Assembly: GCF_015776785.2 (NCBI RefSeq)
Contig: NZ_LFMD02000002.1
Span: 1,116,938 to 1,180,937 of the forward strand
Length of the DNA stretch: 64,000 nt
Source: Kitasatospora sp. SUK 42
GTDB taxonomy: Bacteria > Actinomycetota > Actinomycetes > Streptomycetales > Streptomycetaceae
Reading direction: 5' to 3'
Positions 50,504 to 58,802 of the stretch are shown here, in pieces. Within the stretch, counting starts at the first letter, position 1. Every line of letters begins with the position of its first letter. The position numbers and the translations under genes were made by a program. Under the pieces are notes generated by a model, which saw nothing but the letters and a program-made list of their open reading frames with translations, ran no database searches and was not told the origin of the DNA.

Positions 50504-53248
50504 TCATGATCCGTCGGGCTCATTACCCGGCAGCGCGAGCTCGAACCAGACGACCTTGCCGATGCCCTCCGCCCGGGCGCCCCAGTGCAGTGCCAGCCGG
50601 TGGACCAGCTCCAGGCCCCGGCCGCCCTCGTCGGCCTCGGCCGCGTGCCGCTCCCGCGGCGGGTCGGGCAGCGGGTCGGAGATCTCGACCAGCAGCGTCT
50701 CACCGAGCGTCAGCCGCACCCCGATGGGGGCGCTGGCGTACCGGATGGCGTTCGTGACCAGCTCGCTGACCAGCAGCTCGGCGGTGTCGGTGAGCTCCTC
50801 GACGCCCCACTCGGCGAGCGTGCCGCGGACCAGCCGGCGGGCCCGGGAGACGGCGGTGGGCTCGGCGGGCAGGGTCCAGCCGGCCGTCGGGGTGCCGGCC
50901 TGCCCGTGTCCGAGCCGGGCGAGCAGCAGCGCGACGTCGTCCGGCTCGCGCCCCTGCTCCATGGTGTCGAGCACCGCCTCGCAGGCGGCCTGGATGGAGG
51001 GGTACGGCTCCTGGAGCACGGTGATCAGCCGCCCGAGGCCGACGTCGAGGTCCTTGTCGCGGGACTCCACCAGGCCGTCCGTGCAGAGCGCGAGCAGGCT
51101 GCCCTCGGGGATCTTCAGTTCGACGGATTCGAACGGGACTCCGCCGACGCCGAGCGGCGCTCCGGAGGGCAGGTCGAGGATCCGGCCGGCGCCGCCGGGC
51201 AGCGGGCTGCCGGTGCGGGTCGGCTCGCCGTTCTCCTCGCCTGGCACCACCAGCACCGGCGGGATGTGCCCGGCCTTGGCGACGGTCAGCTTCCCGGTGC
51301 CCGGGTCGAAGACGGCGTAGACGCAGGTGGCGAGCAGCGCCTCGTCCGGGCCCTGGGCGAGGTCGTCGGCCAGCTCGTGGACGTGCCGCAGCAGGACGTC
51401 CGGCGGCAGGTCCAGGGCGGCCAGCACCCGTACGGCGGTGCGCAGCCGGCCCATGGTGGCGGCGGCCCGCAGGCCGTGGCCCATCACGTCGCCGACCACC
51501 AGCGCGGTGCGGTCGCCGGGCAGCGGGATGACGTCGAACCAGTCGCCGCCGACCTCGGTGCCGCTGCTGCCGGGCACGTAGCGGTAGGCGACCTCGACGC
51601 CGGTGGGCTGCGGGACCTGCTGCGGGAGCAGGGTGCGCTGGAGGGTGAGCGCGGCGGTGCGCTCGCGGGCGTAGAGGCGGGCGTTGTCCAGCGAGCTGCC
51701 GGCCCGGTCGGCGAGCTCGACGGTGAAGGCGAGGTCGTCCCGGTCGAAGCCCTCGCGGTAGCCGGCCCGGCTGACCAGCAGCAGCCCGATCACGATGCCG
51801 CGGGCGCGCAGCGGGACGACCAGCATCGAGTGCACGCCCAGGTCGTGGGCGGCCTGCATCTTGGGGTCGCCCGGGTAGGTCACGTCGTCCAGCTGGTCGG
51901 AGCCGGAGAGCAGCTCGGGCAGGCCGGTGCGCAGCACCCGGCCGCAGGCGGAGTCCTCGGCGAAGGTGATCCGGGCGCCGCGCCGCAGCATCACCTCGAC
52001 CTCGGGGCCGTCCTGGACGGAGGCGGTGCCGAGCTGGAGCAGCGAGGTGCGCCGGTCGTGGCCGTGCCGGGGCAGGTCGTCGCCGTGCGCGACGGCCTGG
52101 AGCAGGATCACCGCCGAGTGGTCGGTGAGCCGGGGGACGACGGCGCTGGCGAGCTCCTGGGCGATCCGGGCGGCGTCGAGCAGGTCGCCGACCCGGGAGC
52201 CGAACTCGTTGAGCAGCGAGAGCCGGCGCCGGGCGTGCTCGACCTTGGCGACGGCCCGGTAGCGCTCGGTCACGTCCATCACGGTGCCGGAGATGCCGAG
52301 CACCCGGCCGGAGCGGTCGGTCATCCGGCTGTAGGAGATCGAGCGGTAGCCGGCCCGGGTGGTGACCGGGGAGGCGAGGGTGACGTCGATGACCGGCTCG
52401 CCGGTGGCCAGCACCTGGCGCTGGATCGCGGTGATCTCGTCAGCGGCCCGCTCGGGCAGGGTCTCGCCGGTGGTGCGGCCGACGTGGTCCTCCAGGGCGA
52501 CGCCGTTCATCTCGGCCAGGGTCTGGTTGACGGCGGTGTAGCGCAGGTCGGTGTCCATGATGGCGATGCCCAGCGGGGACTGCTCGAACAGCGCGTCGCG
52601 CACCGCGAGGTCCCGCTCGACGGCCCCGACGGCGGCCGCCTCGGCCATGTTGACCTGGAGGAACGGGGTGCCGTCGCCGTCCACCAGGAGGGAGATCCGG
52701 GCGTCCACGGCGACCGGCAGGCCGTCCCGGTCGCGCAGCTCGGCGTAGCCGGCCCAGCGGCCGTACCGCAGGGTGTCCTGGATCGCGGTCCGGATCCGGA
52801 CGACCTGCGCGGGGTCGGGGATCAGCTCGTCGATCCGGCGGCCGACCAGCAGCTCGCTCGGCCAGCCGAGCAGTTCCTCGGCGGCCGGGCTCCAGAGCAC
52901 CACCCGGCCCGCGGTGTCCAGGATCGCGATGGCGACCTTGAGCATGTCGAGCAGGCTGCCCTCGGCGGGGGCGCCGAAGCCCCTGGCGGTGTCGGCGGGC
53001 CCGCCGGGGAACGCCCGGCCGGGGCGGCCGCGCGGGCCCGGCGGAGTGCCGGGCCCGGGGACGGCGAGGGTCGGAGCGGGCTGGACGGGGCGCGTGGCCT
53101 CGGGGGCGGTGAGCCCGCCGCGGCGGCGGCCGGAGGGCGGCTGCGGGGCGGCCGGACGGGCGGCGCGGCGCAGTCGGGCGCGGGCGGCGGCGCTCCCTGC
53201 GGTACCTGCCCGCCGCGCTCCCCCGCCACCGTTTCCGGTAGTCGACAC
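50504..53248 (-). CDS. PAS-PAS-GAF-PP2C phosphatase fused to HATPase, second paralogue
   Basis: 914 residues from the GTG (VSTTGNGGGG) that has GGAGG 8 nt upstream; a GTG at 53302 would add 18 residues but lacks a ribosome binding site. Pro/Arg-rich N-terminus, PAS 1 (LLDMLKVAIAILDTAGRVVLWSPAAEELLGW), PAS 2 (EQSPLGIAIMDTDLRYTAVNQTLAEMNG), PAC, GAF, PP2C (GGDWFDVIPLPGDRTALVVGDVMGHGL, LLALCTDGLVESRDKD, PDDVALLLARLG), and HATPase (LTDTAELLVSELVTNAIRYA, DEGGRGLELVHRLALHWG). Same architecture as the next gene, from which it is separated by 165 nt. Probably an old duplication. Confidence 0.92.
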   Translation of the reverse strand: MSTTGNGGGGARRAGTAGSAAARARLRRAARPAAPQPPSGRRRGGLTAPEATRPVQPAPTLAVPGPGTPPGPRGRPGRAFPGGPADTARGFGAPAEGSLLDMLKVAIAILDTAGRVVLWSPAAEELLGWPSELLVGRRIDELIPDPAQVVRIRTAIQDTLRYGRWAGYAELRDRDGLPVAVDARISLLVDGDGTPFLQVNMAEAAAVGAVERDLAVRDALFEQSPLGIAIMDTDLRYTAVNQTLAEMNGVALEDHVGRTTGETLPERAADEITAIQRQVLATGEPVIDVTLASPVTTRAGYRSISYSRMTDRSGRVLGISGTVMDVTERYRAVAKVEHARRRLSLLNEFGSRVGDLLDAARIAQELASAVVPRLTDHSAVILLQAVAHGDDLPRHGHDRRTSLLQLGTASVQDGPEVEVMLRRGARITFAEDSACGRVLRTGLPELLSGSDQLDDVTYPGDPKMQAAHDLGVHSMLVVPLRARGIVIGLLLVSRAGYREGFDRDDLAFTVELADRAGSSLDNARLYARERTAALTLQRTLLPQQVPQPTGVEVAYRYVPGSSGTEVGGDWFDVIPLPGDRTALVVGDVMGHGLRAAATMGRLRTAVRVLAALDLPPDVLLRHVHELADDLAQGPDEALLATCVYAVFDPGTGKLTVAKAGHIPPVLVVPGEENGEPTRTGSPLPGGAGRILDLPSGAPLGVGGVPFESVELKIPEGSLLALCTDGLVESRDKDLDVGLGRLITVLQEPYPSIQAACEAVLDTMEQGREPDDVALLLARLGHGQAGTPTAGWTLPAEPTAVSRARRLVRGTLAEWGVEELTDTAELLVSELVTNAIRYASAPIGVRLTLGETLLVEISDPLPDPPRERHAAEADEGGRGLELVHRLALHWGARAEGIGKVVWFELALPGNEPDGS

Positions 53249-53386
53249 CGACGGGGCCTCCGGCTCTGGTCGGGATCGGCGTCGCCGGCTGGGACGGCTC
53301 ACCGATGGTGACGAATAGTGCCGAAAAGTGACATACCCAGCACGACCCAGGCTATCCCGGTCGTCGGGTCGTCTTGTCTGATTGAC

Positions 53387-53827
53387 CTATCTGGCGGCTT
53401 GCGCGTCGCGCCCGTCGGCGAGCAGCCCGGCGACGTGCGGCAGCACGTCCCGGTCGTGCTCGATCCAGTCCACGGAGTCCAGCTCGGCCGGGCCCAGCCA
53501 GCGCAGCTCGTCGTGGTCCTCCAGCGCGCGCGGCTCGCCGGACAGCAGCTCGGCGACCCAGAACCGCAGCTCCAGGCCCGGCCGGACCGCCCACGCGCCG
53601 GGCAGCCGCCGCAGCGCCCGCGCCCGTACGCCCAGCTCCTCCAGCAGCTCCCGCTCCAGCGCCTGCGCCTCGGTCTCGCCGGGCTCGGCCTTGCCGCCGG
53701 GGAACTCCCAGCGCCCGGCCACCGCCTCGGGCGAGTTGCGGCGGGCGGCGAGCACCCGTCCGTCGCGGATCAGGGCGCCGCCGACGACGATCCGGGGCCC
53801 GGTGGTGGTCTCGCCGGTCTGGTCCAT
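53387..53827 (-). CDS. MutT-like Nudix hydrolase
   Basis: 146 residues. The Nudix box GKAEPGETEAQALERELLEELGV fits Gx5Ex7REUxEExGU. Upstream IVVGGALIRDGRVLAARRNSPEAVAGRWEFPGGK matches the MutT/(deoxy)CTP pyrophosphohydrolase subgroup, which sanitises oxidised nucleotides. ATG start MDQTGE. It is followed on the same strand by the phosphatase-kinase genes but separated from them by about 140 nt; the SPOR gene is 9 nt upstream. Confidence 0.92.
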   Translation of the reverse strand: MDQTGETTTGPRIVVGGALIRDGRVLAARRNSPEAVAGRWEFPGGKAEPGETEAQALERELLEELGVRARALRRLPGAWAVRPGLELRFWVAELLSGEPRALEDHDELRWLGPAELDSVDWIEHDRDVLPHVAGLLADGRDAQAAR

Positions 53828-53836
53828 GCCCCGACC

Positions 53837-54001
53837 CTACGGGGCCGCGTCCCCGGCCTCGGACTCGACCCAGTACAGCTGCTTGTGGCCGCGCGCCTCG
53901 AACTCGCCGGCCAGGCGCCGCGCCTCGGCCTCGTCGAGGCCCTTGGCGACCGTGAACCGGTTGCCGTTGTCGTCCTGCCGCATCACCCGGAAGGTGCCCA
54001 T
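53837..54001 (-). CDS. Small SPOR-domain-like protein
   Basis: 54 residues, MGTFRVMRQDDNGNRFTVAKGLDEAEARRLAGEFEARGHKQLYWVESEAG in outline. A beta strand, a helix spanning AEARRLAGEFEARG, and a final strand KQLYWVE match a single SPOR-type fold, as in the short stand-alone proteins common in streptomycetes. SPOR domains bind denuded septal peptidoglycan, but this one has no signal or membrane segment, so its role is unclear. It lies 9 nt upstream of the Nudix gene and may be co-transcribed. The ribosome binding site is weak. Confidence 0.8.
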   Translation of the reverse strand: MGTFRVMRQDDNGNRFTVAKGLDEAEARRLAGEFEARGHKQLYWVESEAGDAAP

Positions 54002-54120
54002 GCCGGGAGGCTATCCGGTTCCCCGCCGACGGGCGCCCCCGGCGCCAGCGCCCCGGGCCCACGCGCCGCCCGCCCGCGCGCACCCCCCGGCCGTACGCGC
54101 CCCGGTCCGGGCGCGCCCGG

Positions 54121-54157
54121 GTGCCCCCGGCCCGCGTGGGGGTCGGGCCGGGGGCAC
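54121..54157 (-). terminator. Terminator hairpin downstream of the septum-formation-like gene
   Basis: GTGCCCCCGGCCC (54121-54133) and GGGCCGGGGGCAC (54145-54157) form a perfect 13-bp stem with an 11-nt loop, 79 nt after the upstream gene's stop. The rest of 54002-54236 shows nothing else. Confidence 0.75.
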
Positions 54158-54236
54158 GTCCGCGACCCTACGGGCGACGGGCTACCGGCGGGTACGGGCG
54201 CGGTAAACGATGGGTAACCGGGCTCCCGGTGGCGGC

Positions 54237-55625
54237 TCAGACCCGCAGGTCGGGCGCCTGCTCGCCGGTGGACAGGCCGAGCGCGCGCCGGATCTCCACG
54301 CTGATCGGCACCGTCTTGGCCACCAGCGCCCGGGCCCGGCGCAGGTCCCCCGCCAGGTCGGTGCCGGAGGCCGCGGTGTCCCAGGCGGCGGCCGCCTGCG
54401 ACTGGGCCTCGGCCAGCTTCCCGACGTCCGACCTCGCCTCGGCCGGCCAGTCCACCGTCGGCCGGCGCAGCGCGGCGGCCTCGGCCCGGGAGGCGGCCGC
54501 CATCCGGCGGGCCCAGGCCTGGTAGTCGGGCCCGGCTTCGTCGAGATCCTTAGCCGGTGCGTCCGCGTACGTGCTGTTGAAGCCCCGGACGGCCTCCAGG
54601 TAGGCCAGCTGGGCGGAGGTCAGGCCGGCCCGGTCGGTGCGGACCGTCCCCCGGTGCTGGTCGTCGCGGTCCTCGAAGCCGCAGGTGACGAGCCGTTCGC
54701 CGGACTCCCAGTTCCCCTCGCTCGGGTAGAGGTAGACGTCGCTCATGCCGTCCGGGACGGCCCACTGGTCCAGCGCGTAGTCGTCGAGCACCGTGCGGCA
54801 CAGCTCGACGGCCTGCTCGCGCACCGCGCTCTCGCCCGGGTACGAGCCGCTGCCGTCGGGGACCTTCGCGGTGCCGGCCACCTCCCCGTGGTGCGGGTCC
54901 GCGCAGGGCACCCGGCGCACCCAGAAGACCGTCTCGTCACCGTTCTCGTCGGTCACCGAGCCGCCGTCCGGGGAGTTGTAGCAGTCCCCCGCCTTCAGCG
55001 CGGACCAGCGGACCGACCCGGCCGGGGGCTTCCCGGCCTGGCCGTACCGGCCGTTGTTCGCGGGGCCGAAGTCCCCCGCGCCCAGGGCGAGCGCCAGCAG
55101 CACCGTGCCGGCCACCCCGAGCACCACGCCCGTCACCGCCATGCCCTGGCCGCGCTCCCCGCGGCGGCCGATCCGGTTGAGCGCGAGGATCCCGAGCACC
55201 AGGGCCACCGGCCCGAGCAGGAACAGACCGGTCACCAGGGAGCCGACCGCGAAGCCGTTGGTGGACGGCTCCGGCTGGGGGTTGTACGGGGTCGGGTAGC
55301 CGTAGGGGTACGGGTACTGCTGCTGCTGGTGCTGGTTCGCCTGGCCGGGCTGGAGGCCGGACCGGGCGGACGGCGGCACCGTGGCCCAGCCGCCGGCGGG
55401 CAGCGGCGGGGGTGGCGGCGGGGGCGGGGCCTGCGAGGTCAGGGGGGCGGCCTGCGGCGGGTGGCCGGCGGGCGGGGCCCAGGGGTCGACCGGCTCGGGG
55501 GCCGCGGCGGGCTCGGGCGCGGGCGCAGCGGTCGGCGGCTCGGGCGCGGCGGTCGGGGGTTCGGCGGCGTCCTTGCGGAGGTCCACCCGGGGGTCCTCCC
55601 CCGGGGCCGGCTCAGGCTTGGACAC
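54237..55625 (-). CDS. Septum-formation-like membrane protein with DUF4190
   Basis: 462 residues. A Pro/Ala-rich cytoplasmic N-terminus (to about 120, with proline and glutamine runs) is followed by a DUF4190 hairpin of two membrane helices (STNGFAVGSLVTGLFLLGPVALVLGILALNRI and MAVTGVVLGVAGTVLLALALGAG). The exterior domain (about 205-330) has paired cysteines (GDCYNSPDGG, VPCADPHHGEV, ELCRTVL, VTCGFED), as in actinobacterial septum-formation family proteins. The C-terminal helical part is unassigned. GTG start with GGGGGAG. Likely envelope role (inference). Confidence 0.87.
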   Translation of the reverse strand: MSKPEPAPGEDPRVDLRKDAAEPPTAAPEPPTAAPAPEPAAAPEPVDPWAPPAGHPPQAAPLTSQAPPPPPPPPLPAGGWATVPPSARSGLQPGQANQHQQQQYPYPYGYPTPYNPQPEPSTNGFAVGSLVTGLFLLGPVALVLGILALNRIGRRGERGQGMAVTGVVLGVAGTVLLALALGAGDFGPANNGRYGQAGKPPAGSVRWSALKAGDCYNSPDGGSVTDENGDETVFWVRRVPCADPHHGEVAGTAKVPDGSGSYPGESAVREQAVELCRTVLDDYALDQWAVPDGMSDVYLYPSEGNWESGERLVTCGFEDRDDQHRGTVRTDRAGLTSAQLAYLEAVRGFNSTYADAPAKDLDEAGPDYQAWARRMAAASRAEAAALRRPTVDWPAEARSDVGKLAEAQSQAAAAWDTAASGTDLAGDLRRARALVAKTVPISVEIRRALGLSTGEQAPDLRV

Positions 55626-55838
55626 GTGGACTCCCCCAACCCGCCGGGACGGGCGTCTGCTCGGCGTTCGCAGCTCGGATCGGACCCGAACGGGCCCGAT
55701 GTGAACGGTCGCGCGACTTTACCCGATCTTTCCGAACGCCTGCCCGGACTTTCCCGTCCGACCCCGGCCAGGCCACGGCCCTCCCCCGGCCCGCAGCCCC
55801 GACCCCCGGCCCTCCCCCGGTCTCCCCCGGTCTCCCGC

Positions 55839-56657
55839 TCAGCCGCGGGCCAGGATCTCGCCGTGCAGCATGGAGAACCAGCCGTCCCCGGCGGCGCTCC
55901 ACTCCCGCCAGCCGTCCGCGATCCGCTCCAGTTCGGCCCGGTCCGCGAAGCCCCGCTCCACCGCCGTCCGCCCGAACGCGGTGCCGGTCACCCGGTCCGC
56001 CCACATCCCGCCCCACCAGGCCCGCCGCTCGGGCGTCGCGTACGTCCAGGTGCCCGCCCCGGCGGTCACCTCGGTGAAGCCGGCCTCGCGGGCCCAGGAG
56101 AGCAGCCGCCGGCCGGCGTCCGGCTCGCCGCCGTTGGCGCGGGCGGTCCGCCGGTACAGCTCCAGCCAGCGGTCCAGCGCGGGCACCTCCGGGAACCAGG
56201 TCATCGAGGCGTAGTCGACGTCCCGGACGGCGACCACCCCGCCGGGCGCCGTCACCCGGCGCAGCTCGCGCAGCACGCCCACCGGGTCGGCCACGTGCTG
56301 GAGCACCTGGTGGGCGTGCACGACGTCGAACTCGCCGTCCCGGTACGGCAGCCGGTGCGCGTCCGCGAGCGCGAACTCCACGTTGGCCCGGCCGCGGCCG
56401 GCGACGTACCCGGCGGCCTGCTCCAGCACCTCGGCGGAGGTGTCCAGCGCGACCACCCGCCCGCTCGGGCCGACCAGCTCGGCCAGGTCGGCGGTGATCG
56501 TGCCGGGCCCGCAGCCGACGTCCAGCAGCGCCTGCCCGGGCCGCAGTTCGGGCAGCAGGTAGCCGGCCGAGTCGGCGGCCGTACGGGAGCGGTGCGAGCG
56601 CAGTACGGCCTCCTGGTGGCCGTGGGTGTAGACGGCGGCGGGCTGCGGTCCGGTCAT
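55839..56657 (-). CDS. SAM-dependent class I methyltransferase
   Basis: 272 residues from the ATG with GAGGGGC upstream. SAM-binding motif I LLDVGCGPGTITADLAELVG, acidic end of strand 2 VALDTSAEVLEQA, motif II-like FDVVHAHQVLQHVADPVGVLRELRRVTAPGGVVAVRD, the UbiE/Methyltransf_11 pattern. The C-terminal half (WLELYRRTARANGGEPDAGRRLLSWAREAGF) matches the common streptomycete small-molecule methyltransferase type. Substrate unknown. Divergent from the RibD-like pair. Confidence 0.92.
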   Translation of the reverse strand: MTGPQPAAVYTHGHQEAVLRSHRSRTAADSAGYLLPELRPGQALLDVGCGPGTITADLAELVGPSGRVVALDTSAEVLEQAAGYVAGRGRANVEFALADAHRLPYRDGEFDVVHAHQVLQHVADPVGVLRELRRVTAPGGVVAVRDVDYASMTWFPEVPALDRWLELYRRTARANGGEPDAGRRLLSWAREAGFTEVTAGAGTWTYATPERRAWWGGMWADRVTGTAFGRTAVERGFADRAELERIADGWREWSAAGDGWFSMLHGEILARG

Positions 56658-56822
56658 GTGATGCCCCTCGAATCGTGGTCGGCGTTCCGTTTCCGCGAAC
56701 GGCCCGACGCTACGCCGCGTTCCGCATGGCGAGAAGAACCGTCTCACATGTCGGCCATGGGGCACCCGCGCCGCACCCGGCCGCCGTACCGTGGAGGCGC
56801 ACCCGACAGAACGGTCCCGCCC

Positions 56823-57515
56823 ATGCCCGGCCCCGGCCAGCGCCCCTTCGTCCTGCTGAGCGCCGCCGTGTCACTCGACGGCCACCTCGACGACGCCTCC
56901 CCCGACCGCCTGCTGCTCTCCAACACCGCCGACTTCGACCGGGTGGACGAGGAGCGCGCGGCCGCCGACGCGATCCTGGTCGGCGGCAACACGCTGCGCG
57001 CCGACAACCCCCGCCTGCTGGTCAACGACCCCGCGCGCCGGTCCGCCCGACTGGCCTCCGGACGGCCCGAGTACCCGCTGAAGGTGACGCTCAGCGCGAG
57101 CGGCGCCCTGGACGCCGACCTGCGGTTCTGGCACACCGGCGGCGCCAAGCTCGCCTACACCACGGACGCCGGGGCGGCGGCGCTGCGCCCCCGGCTGGAC
57201 GGGCTGGCCGAGGTGGTCGCGCTCGGCCGGGCGGTGAACCTCGGCGCGCTCCTGGACGACCTGGGCCAGCGCGGGGTGCGCCGGCTGATGGTCGAGGGCG
57301 GCGGCGGGGTGCACACCCAGTTCCTGGCCCGGGGCCTGGCGGACGAACTCCAGCTGGCCGTCGCCCCGTTGCTGGTCGGCCAGGCCGAGGCGCCGCGGTT
57401 CGTCCGCCCGGCCGCCTTCCCCGGTGGCCCGGCCCGGCGGATGCGGTTGCTGGAGGCACGTACCGTGGGCGACGTCGTCCTGCTCAGGTACGCCCCGAAG
57501 GAGCCCGCGCCGTGA
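56823..57515 (+). CDS. RibD C-terminal-type pyrimidine reductase (dihydrofolate-reductase fold)
   Basis: 230 residues. FVLLSAAVSLDGHLDD, ADAILVGGNTLRADNPRLLV, VRRLMVEGGGGVHTQFLARGLADELQLAVAPLLVG are the RibD-C hallmarks for reduction of 5-amino-6-ribosylaminouracil-phosphate in riboflavin synthesis. It is a stand-alone reductase; the deaminase half is the next gene, overlapping by four bases. That is the reverse order from fused RibD (deaminase-reductase). A paralogous role in another pathway is possible because no other rib genes are in view. ATG start MPGPGQ without strong ribosome binding site. Confidence 0.87.
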   Translation: MPGPGQRPFVLLSAAVSLDGHLDDASPDRLLLSNTADFDRVDEERAAADAILVGGNTLRADNPRLLVNDPARRSARLASGRPEYPLKVTLSASGALDADLRFWHTGGAKLAYTTDAGAAALRPRLDGLAEVVALGRAVNLGALLDDLGQRGVRRLMVEGGGGVHTQFLARGLADELQLAVAPLLVGQAEAPRFVRPAAFPGGPARRMRLLEARTVGDVVLLRYAPKEPAP

Positions 57516-57970
57516 ACCGATCCGCCGCCACCGACCTCGGCCACCTGCGCCGGGCCGTCGAACTCTCCCGCCGCTGCCCGCCGTCCGAAACGGCCTTCTC
57601 GGTCGGCGCGGTGATCGTCGGCGCCGACGGCGAGGTGCTGGCGGAGGGCTTCAGCCGGGAGGCGGACGCGCACGCCCACGCCGAGGAGTCGGCCCTGGGC
57701 AAGCTCCCGGCGGGCGACCCGCGACTGCGCGGGGCGACGGTCTACAGCAGCCTGGAGCCCTGCGGGCAGCGGGCCTCGCGGCCGGTGCCGTGCGCCCGGC
57801 TGATCATCGCGGCGGGCGTGCCGCGGGTGGTGGTCGCCTGGCGCGAGCCGGACCTGTTCGTCACCGACTGCCAGGGCACGGCCCTGCTGGAGGCGGCCGG
57901 GGTCGAGGTGGTGGAGCTGCCGGAGCTGGCCGAGGAGGCCCGGGCGGTCAACGCCCACCTGCTCTCGTGA
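57512..57970 (+). CDS. RibD N-terminal-type cytidine/deoxycytidylate deaminase
   Basis: 152 residues. Zinc and catalytic motif HAHAEESAL (His-x-Glu) and the cysteine motif SSLEPCGQRASRPVPCARLI, matching RibD deaminases (LEPCSHxGRTPPC) more than free cytidine deaminases. It probably deaminates the pyrimidine precursor of riboflavin. GTG start inside the reductase stop (GTGA), with GAAGGAG upstream, so the two proteins are made together. Confidence 0.88.
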   Translation: MNRSAATDLGHLRRAVELSRRCPPSETAFSVGAVIVGADGEVLAEGFSREADAHAHAEESALGKLPAGDPRLRGATVYSSLEPCGQRASRPVPCARLIIAAGVPRVVVAWREPDLFVTDCQGTALLEAAGVEVVELPELAEEARAVNAHLLS

Positions 57971-58014
57971 TCTTTTGTATCATTAAGAAACAAAGAGCTC
58001 GCCTTTCGGCTCTT
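57971..58014 (+). promoter_or_regulatory. AT-rich inverted repeat and hairpin before HAD gene
   Basis: 57971-57996 is strikingly AT-rich for this genome and contains TCTTTTGT...ACAAAGA, an inverted repeat with one bulge. It is followed by AAGAGC (57993-57998) pairing with GCTCTT (58009-58014). It may be a terminator of the deaminase gene or a promoter/operator for the HAD gene; TATCAT at 57978-57983 resembles a -10 box. Confidence 0.4.
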
Positions 58015-58058
58015 CCTTCGCCATTCTCCCCGAGCCCGAGTCTCCCGAGGAGTCACCC

Positions 58059-58724
58059 ATGCCCGCCGCCCCCGTCCGGCTGACCGCCCGCGCCCTGCTC
58101 CTCGACATGGACGGCACCCTGGTCAACTCCGACGCCGTGGTCGAACGCTGCTGGAGCCGCTGGGCCGAGCGCAACGGCCTCGACCCGGCCGCCGTGCTCG
58201 CCGTCGCCCACGGCCGCCAGGGCCACGCCACCATGGCCGCACTGCTGCCGGACCGCCCCACCGAGGTCAACCTCGCCGAGAACGAGCAGATGCTCGACGA
58301 GGAGCGCGCCGACACCGAGGGCGTCGTCCCCGTCCCCGGCGCCGCCGCCTTCCTCGCCGCGCTGGACGACCTCCCGCACGCCCTGGTCACCTCCGCCGAC
58401 CTGGCGCTCGCCCGGATCCGGATGGACGCCGCCGGCCTGCCGCTGCCGCCCCTCCTGATCACCGCCGAGTCCGTCGGCGCCAGCAAGCCCGACCCGGAGG
58501 GCTTCCTCAAGGGCGCCGCCGGCCTCGGCTTCGCCCCCGCCGACTGCCTCGTCTTCGAGGACTCCGGCGCCGGCATCGCCGCCGGCCGCGCGGCCGGCAT
58601 GCGGGTCGTCGGCGTCGGCCCCCGCGCCGCCGCCCACCACCCGGACGCCCTCGCCGCCGACCTCGGCGCCGTCACCGTCACGGCGGACGCGTACGGCGTG
58701 CTGACCGTCACCGTTCAGGCCTGA
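58059..58724 (+). CDS. HAD-superfamily phosphatase (subfamily IA)
   Basis: 221 residues. Motif I LLLDMDGTLVNSD (nucleophile Asp and acid/base Asp), motif II ALVTSADLALA, motif III SKPDPEGFLKGAAGLG, motif IV CLVFEDSGAGIAAGRAAGM. The helical cap at about residues 25-90 marks phosphoglycolate/sugar-phosphatase relatives; in this context it might be the riboflavin-pathway phosphatase (speculative). ATG start with GAGGAG upstream. Confidence 0.93.
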   Translation: MPAAPVRLTARALLLDMDGTLVNSDAVVERCWSRWAERNGLDPAAVLAVAHGRQGHATMAALLPDRPTEVNLAENEQMLDEERADTEGVVPVPGAAAFLAALDDLPHALVTSADLALARIRMDAAGLPLPPLLITAESVGASKPDPEGFLKGAAGLGFAPADCLVFEDSGAGIAAGRAAGMRVVGVGPRAAAHHPDALAADLGAVTVTADAYGVLTVTVQA

Positions 58725-58751
58725 GCCACCGCCAGGGCGCCGCGCCGCGAC

Positions 58752-58802
58752 AGGGCGTGCCTTGTGGATCTTCGCCAGGTCCACGACGCCGGGGCACGCC
58801 CT
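58752..58802. terminator. Bidirectional terminator overlapping the caspase-gene stop codon
   Basis: AGGGCGTGCC (58752-58761) pairs perfectly with GGCACGCCCT (58793-58802), and an inner GTGGA/TCCAC stem extends it. The right arm includes two bases of the stop codon of the protease gene. It separates the convergent HAD and protease genes. Confidence 0.75.

Noticed and set aside
50585..53311. A 908-residue plus-strand frame opposite the second PP2C-HATPase protein
   Set aside because: Same antisense effect; the minus strand has PAS, GAF, PP2C and HATPase motifs in order.
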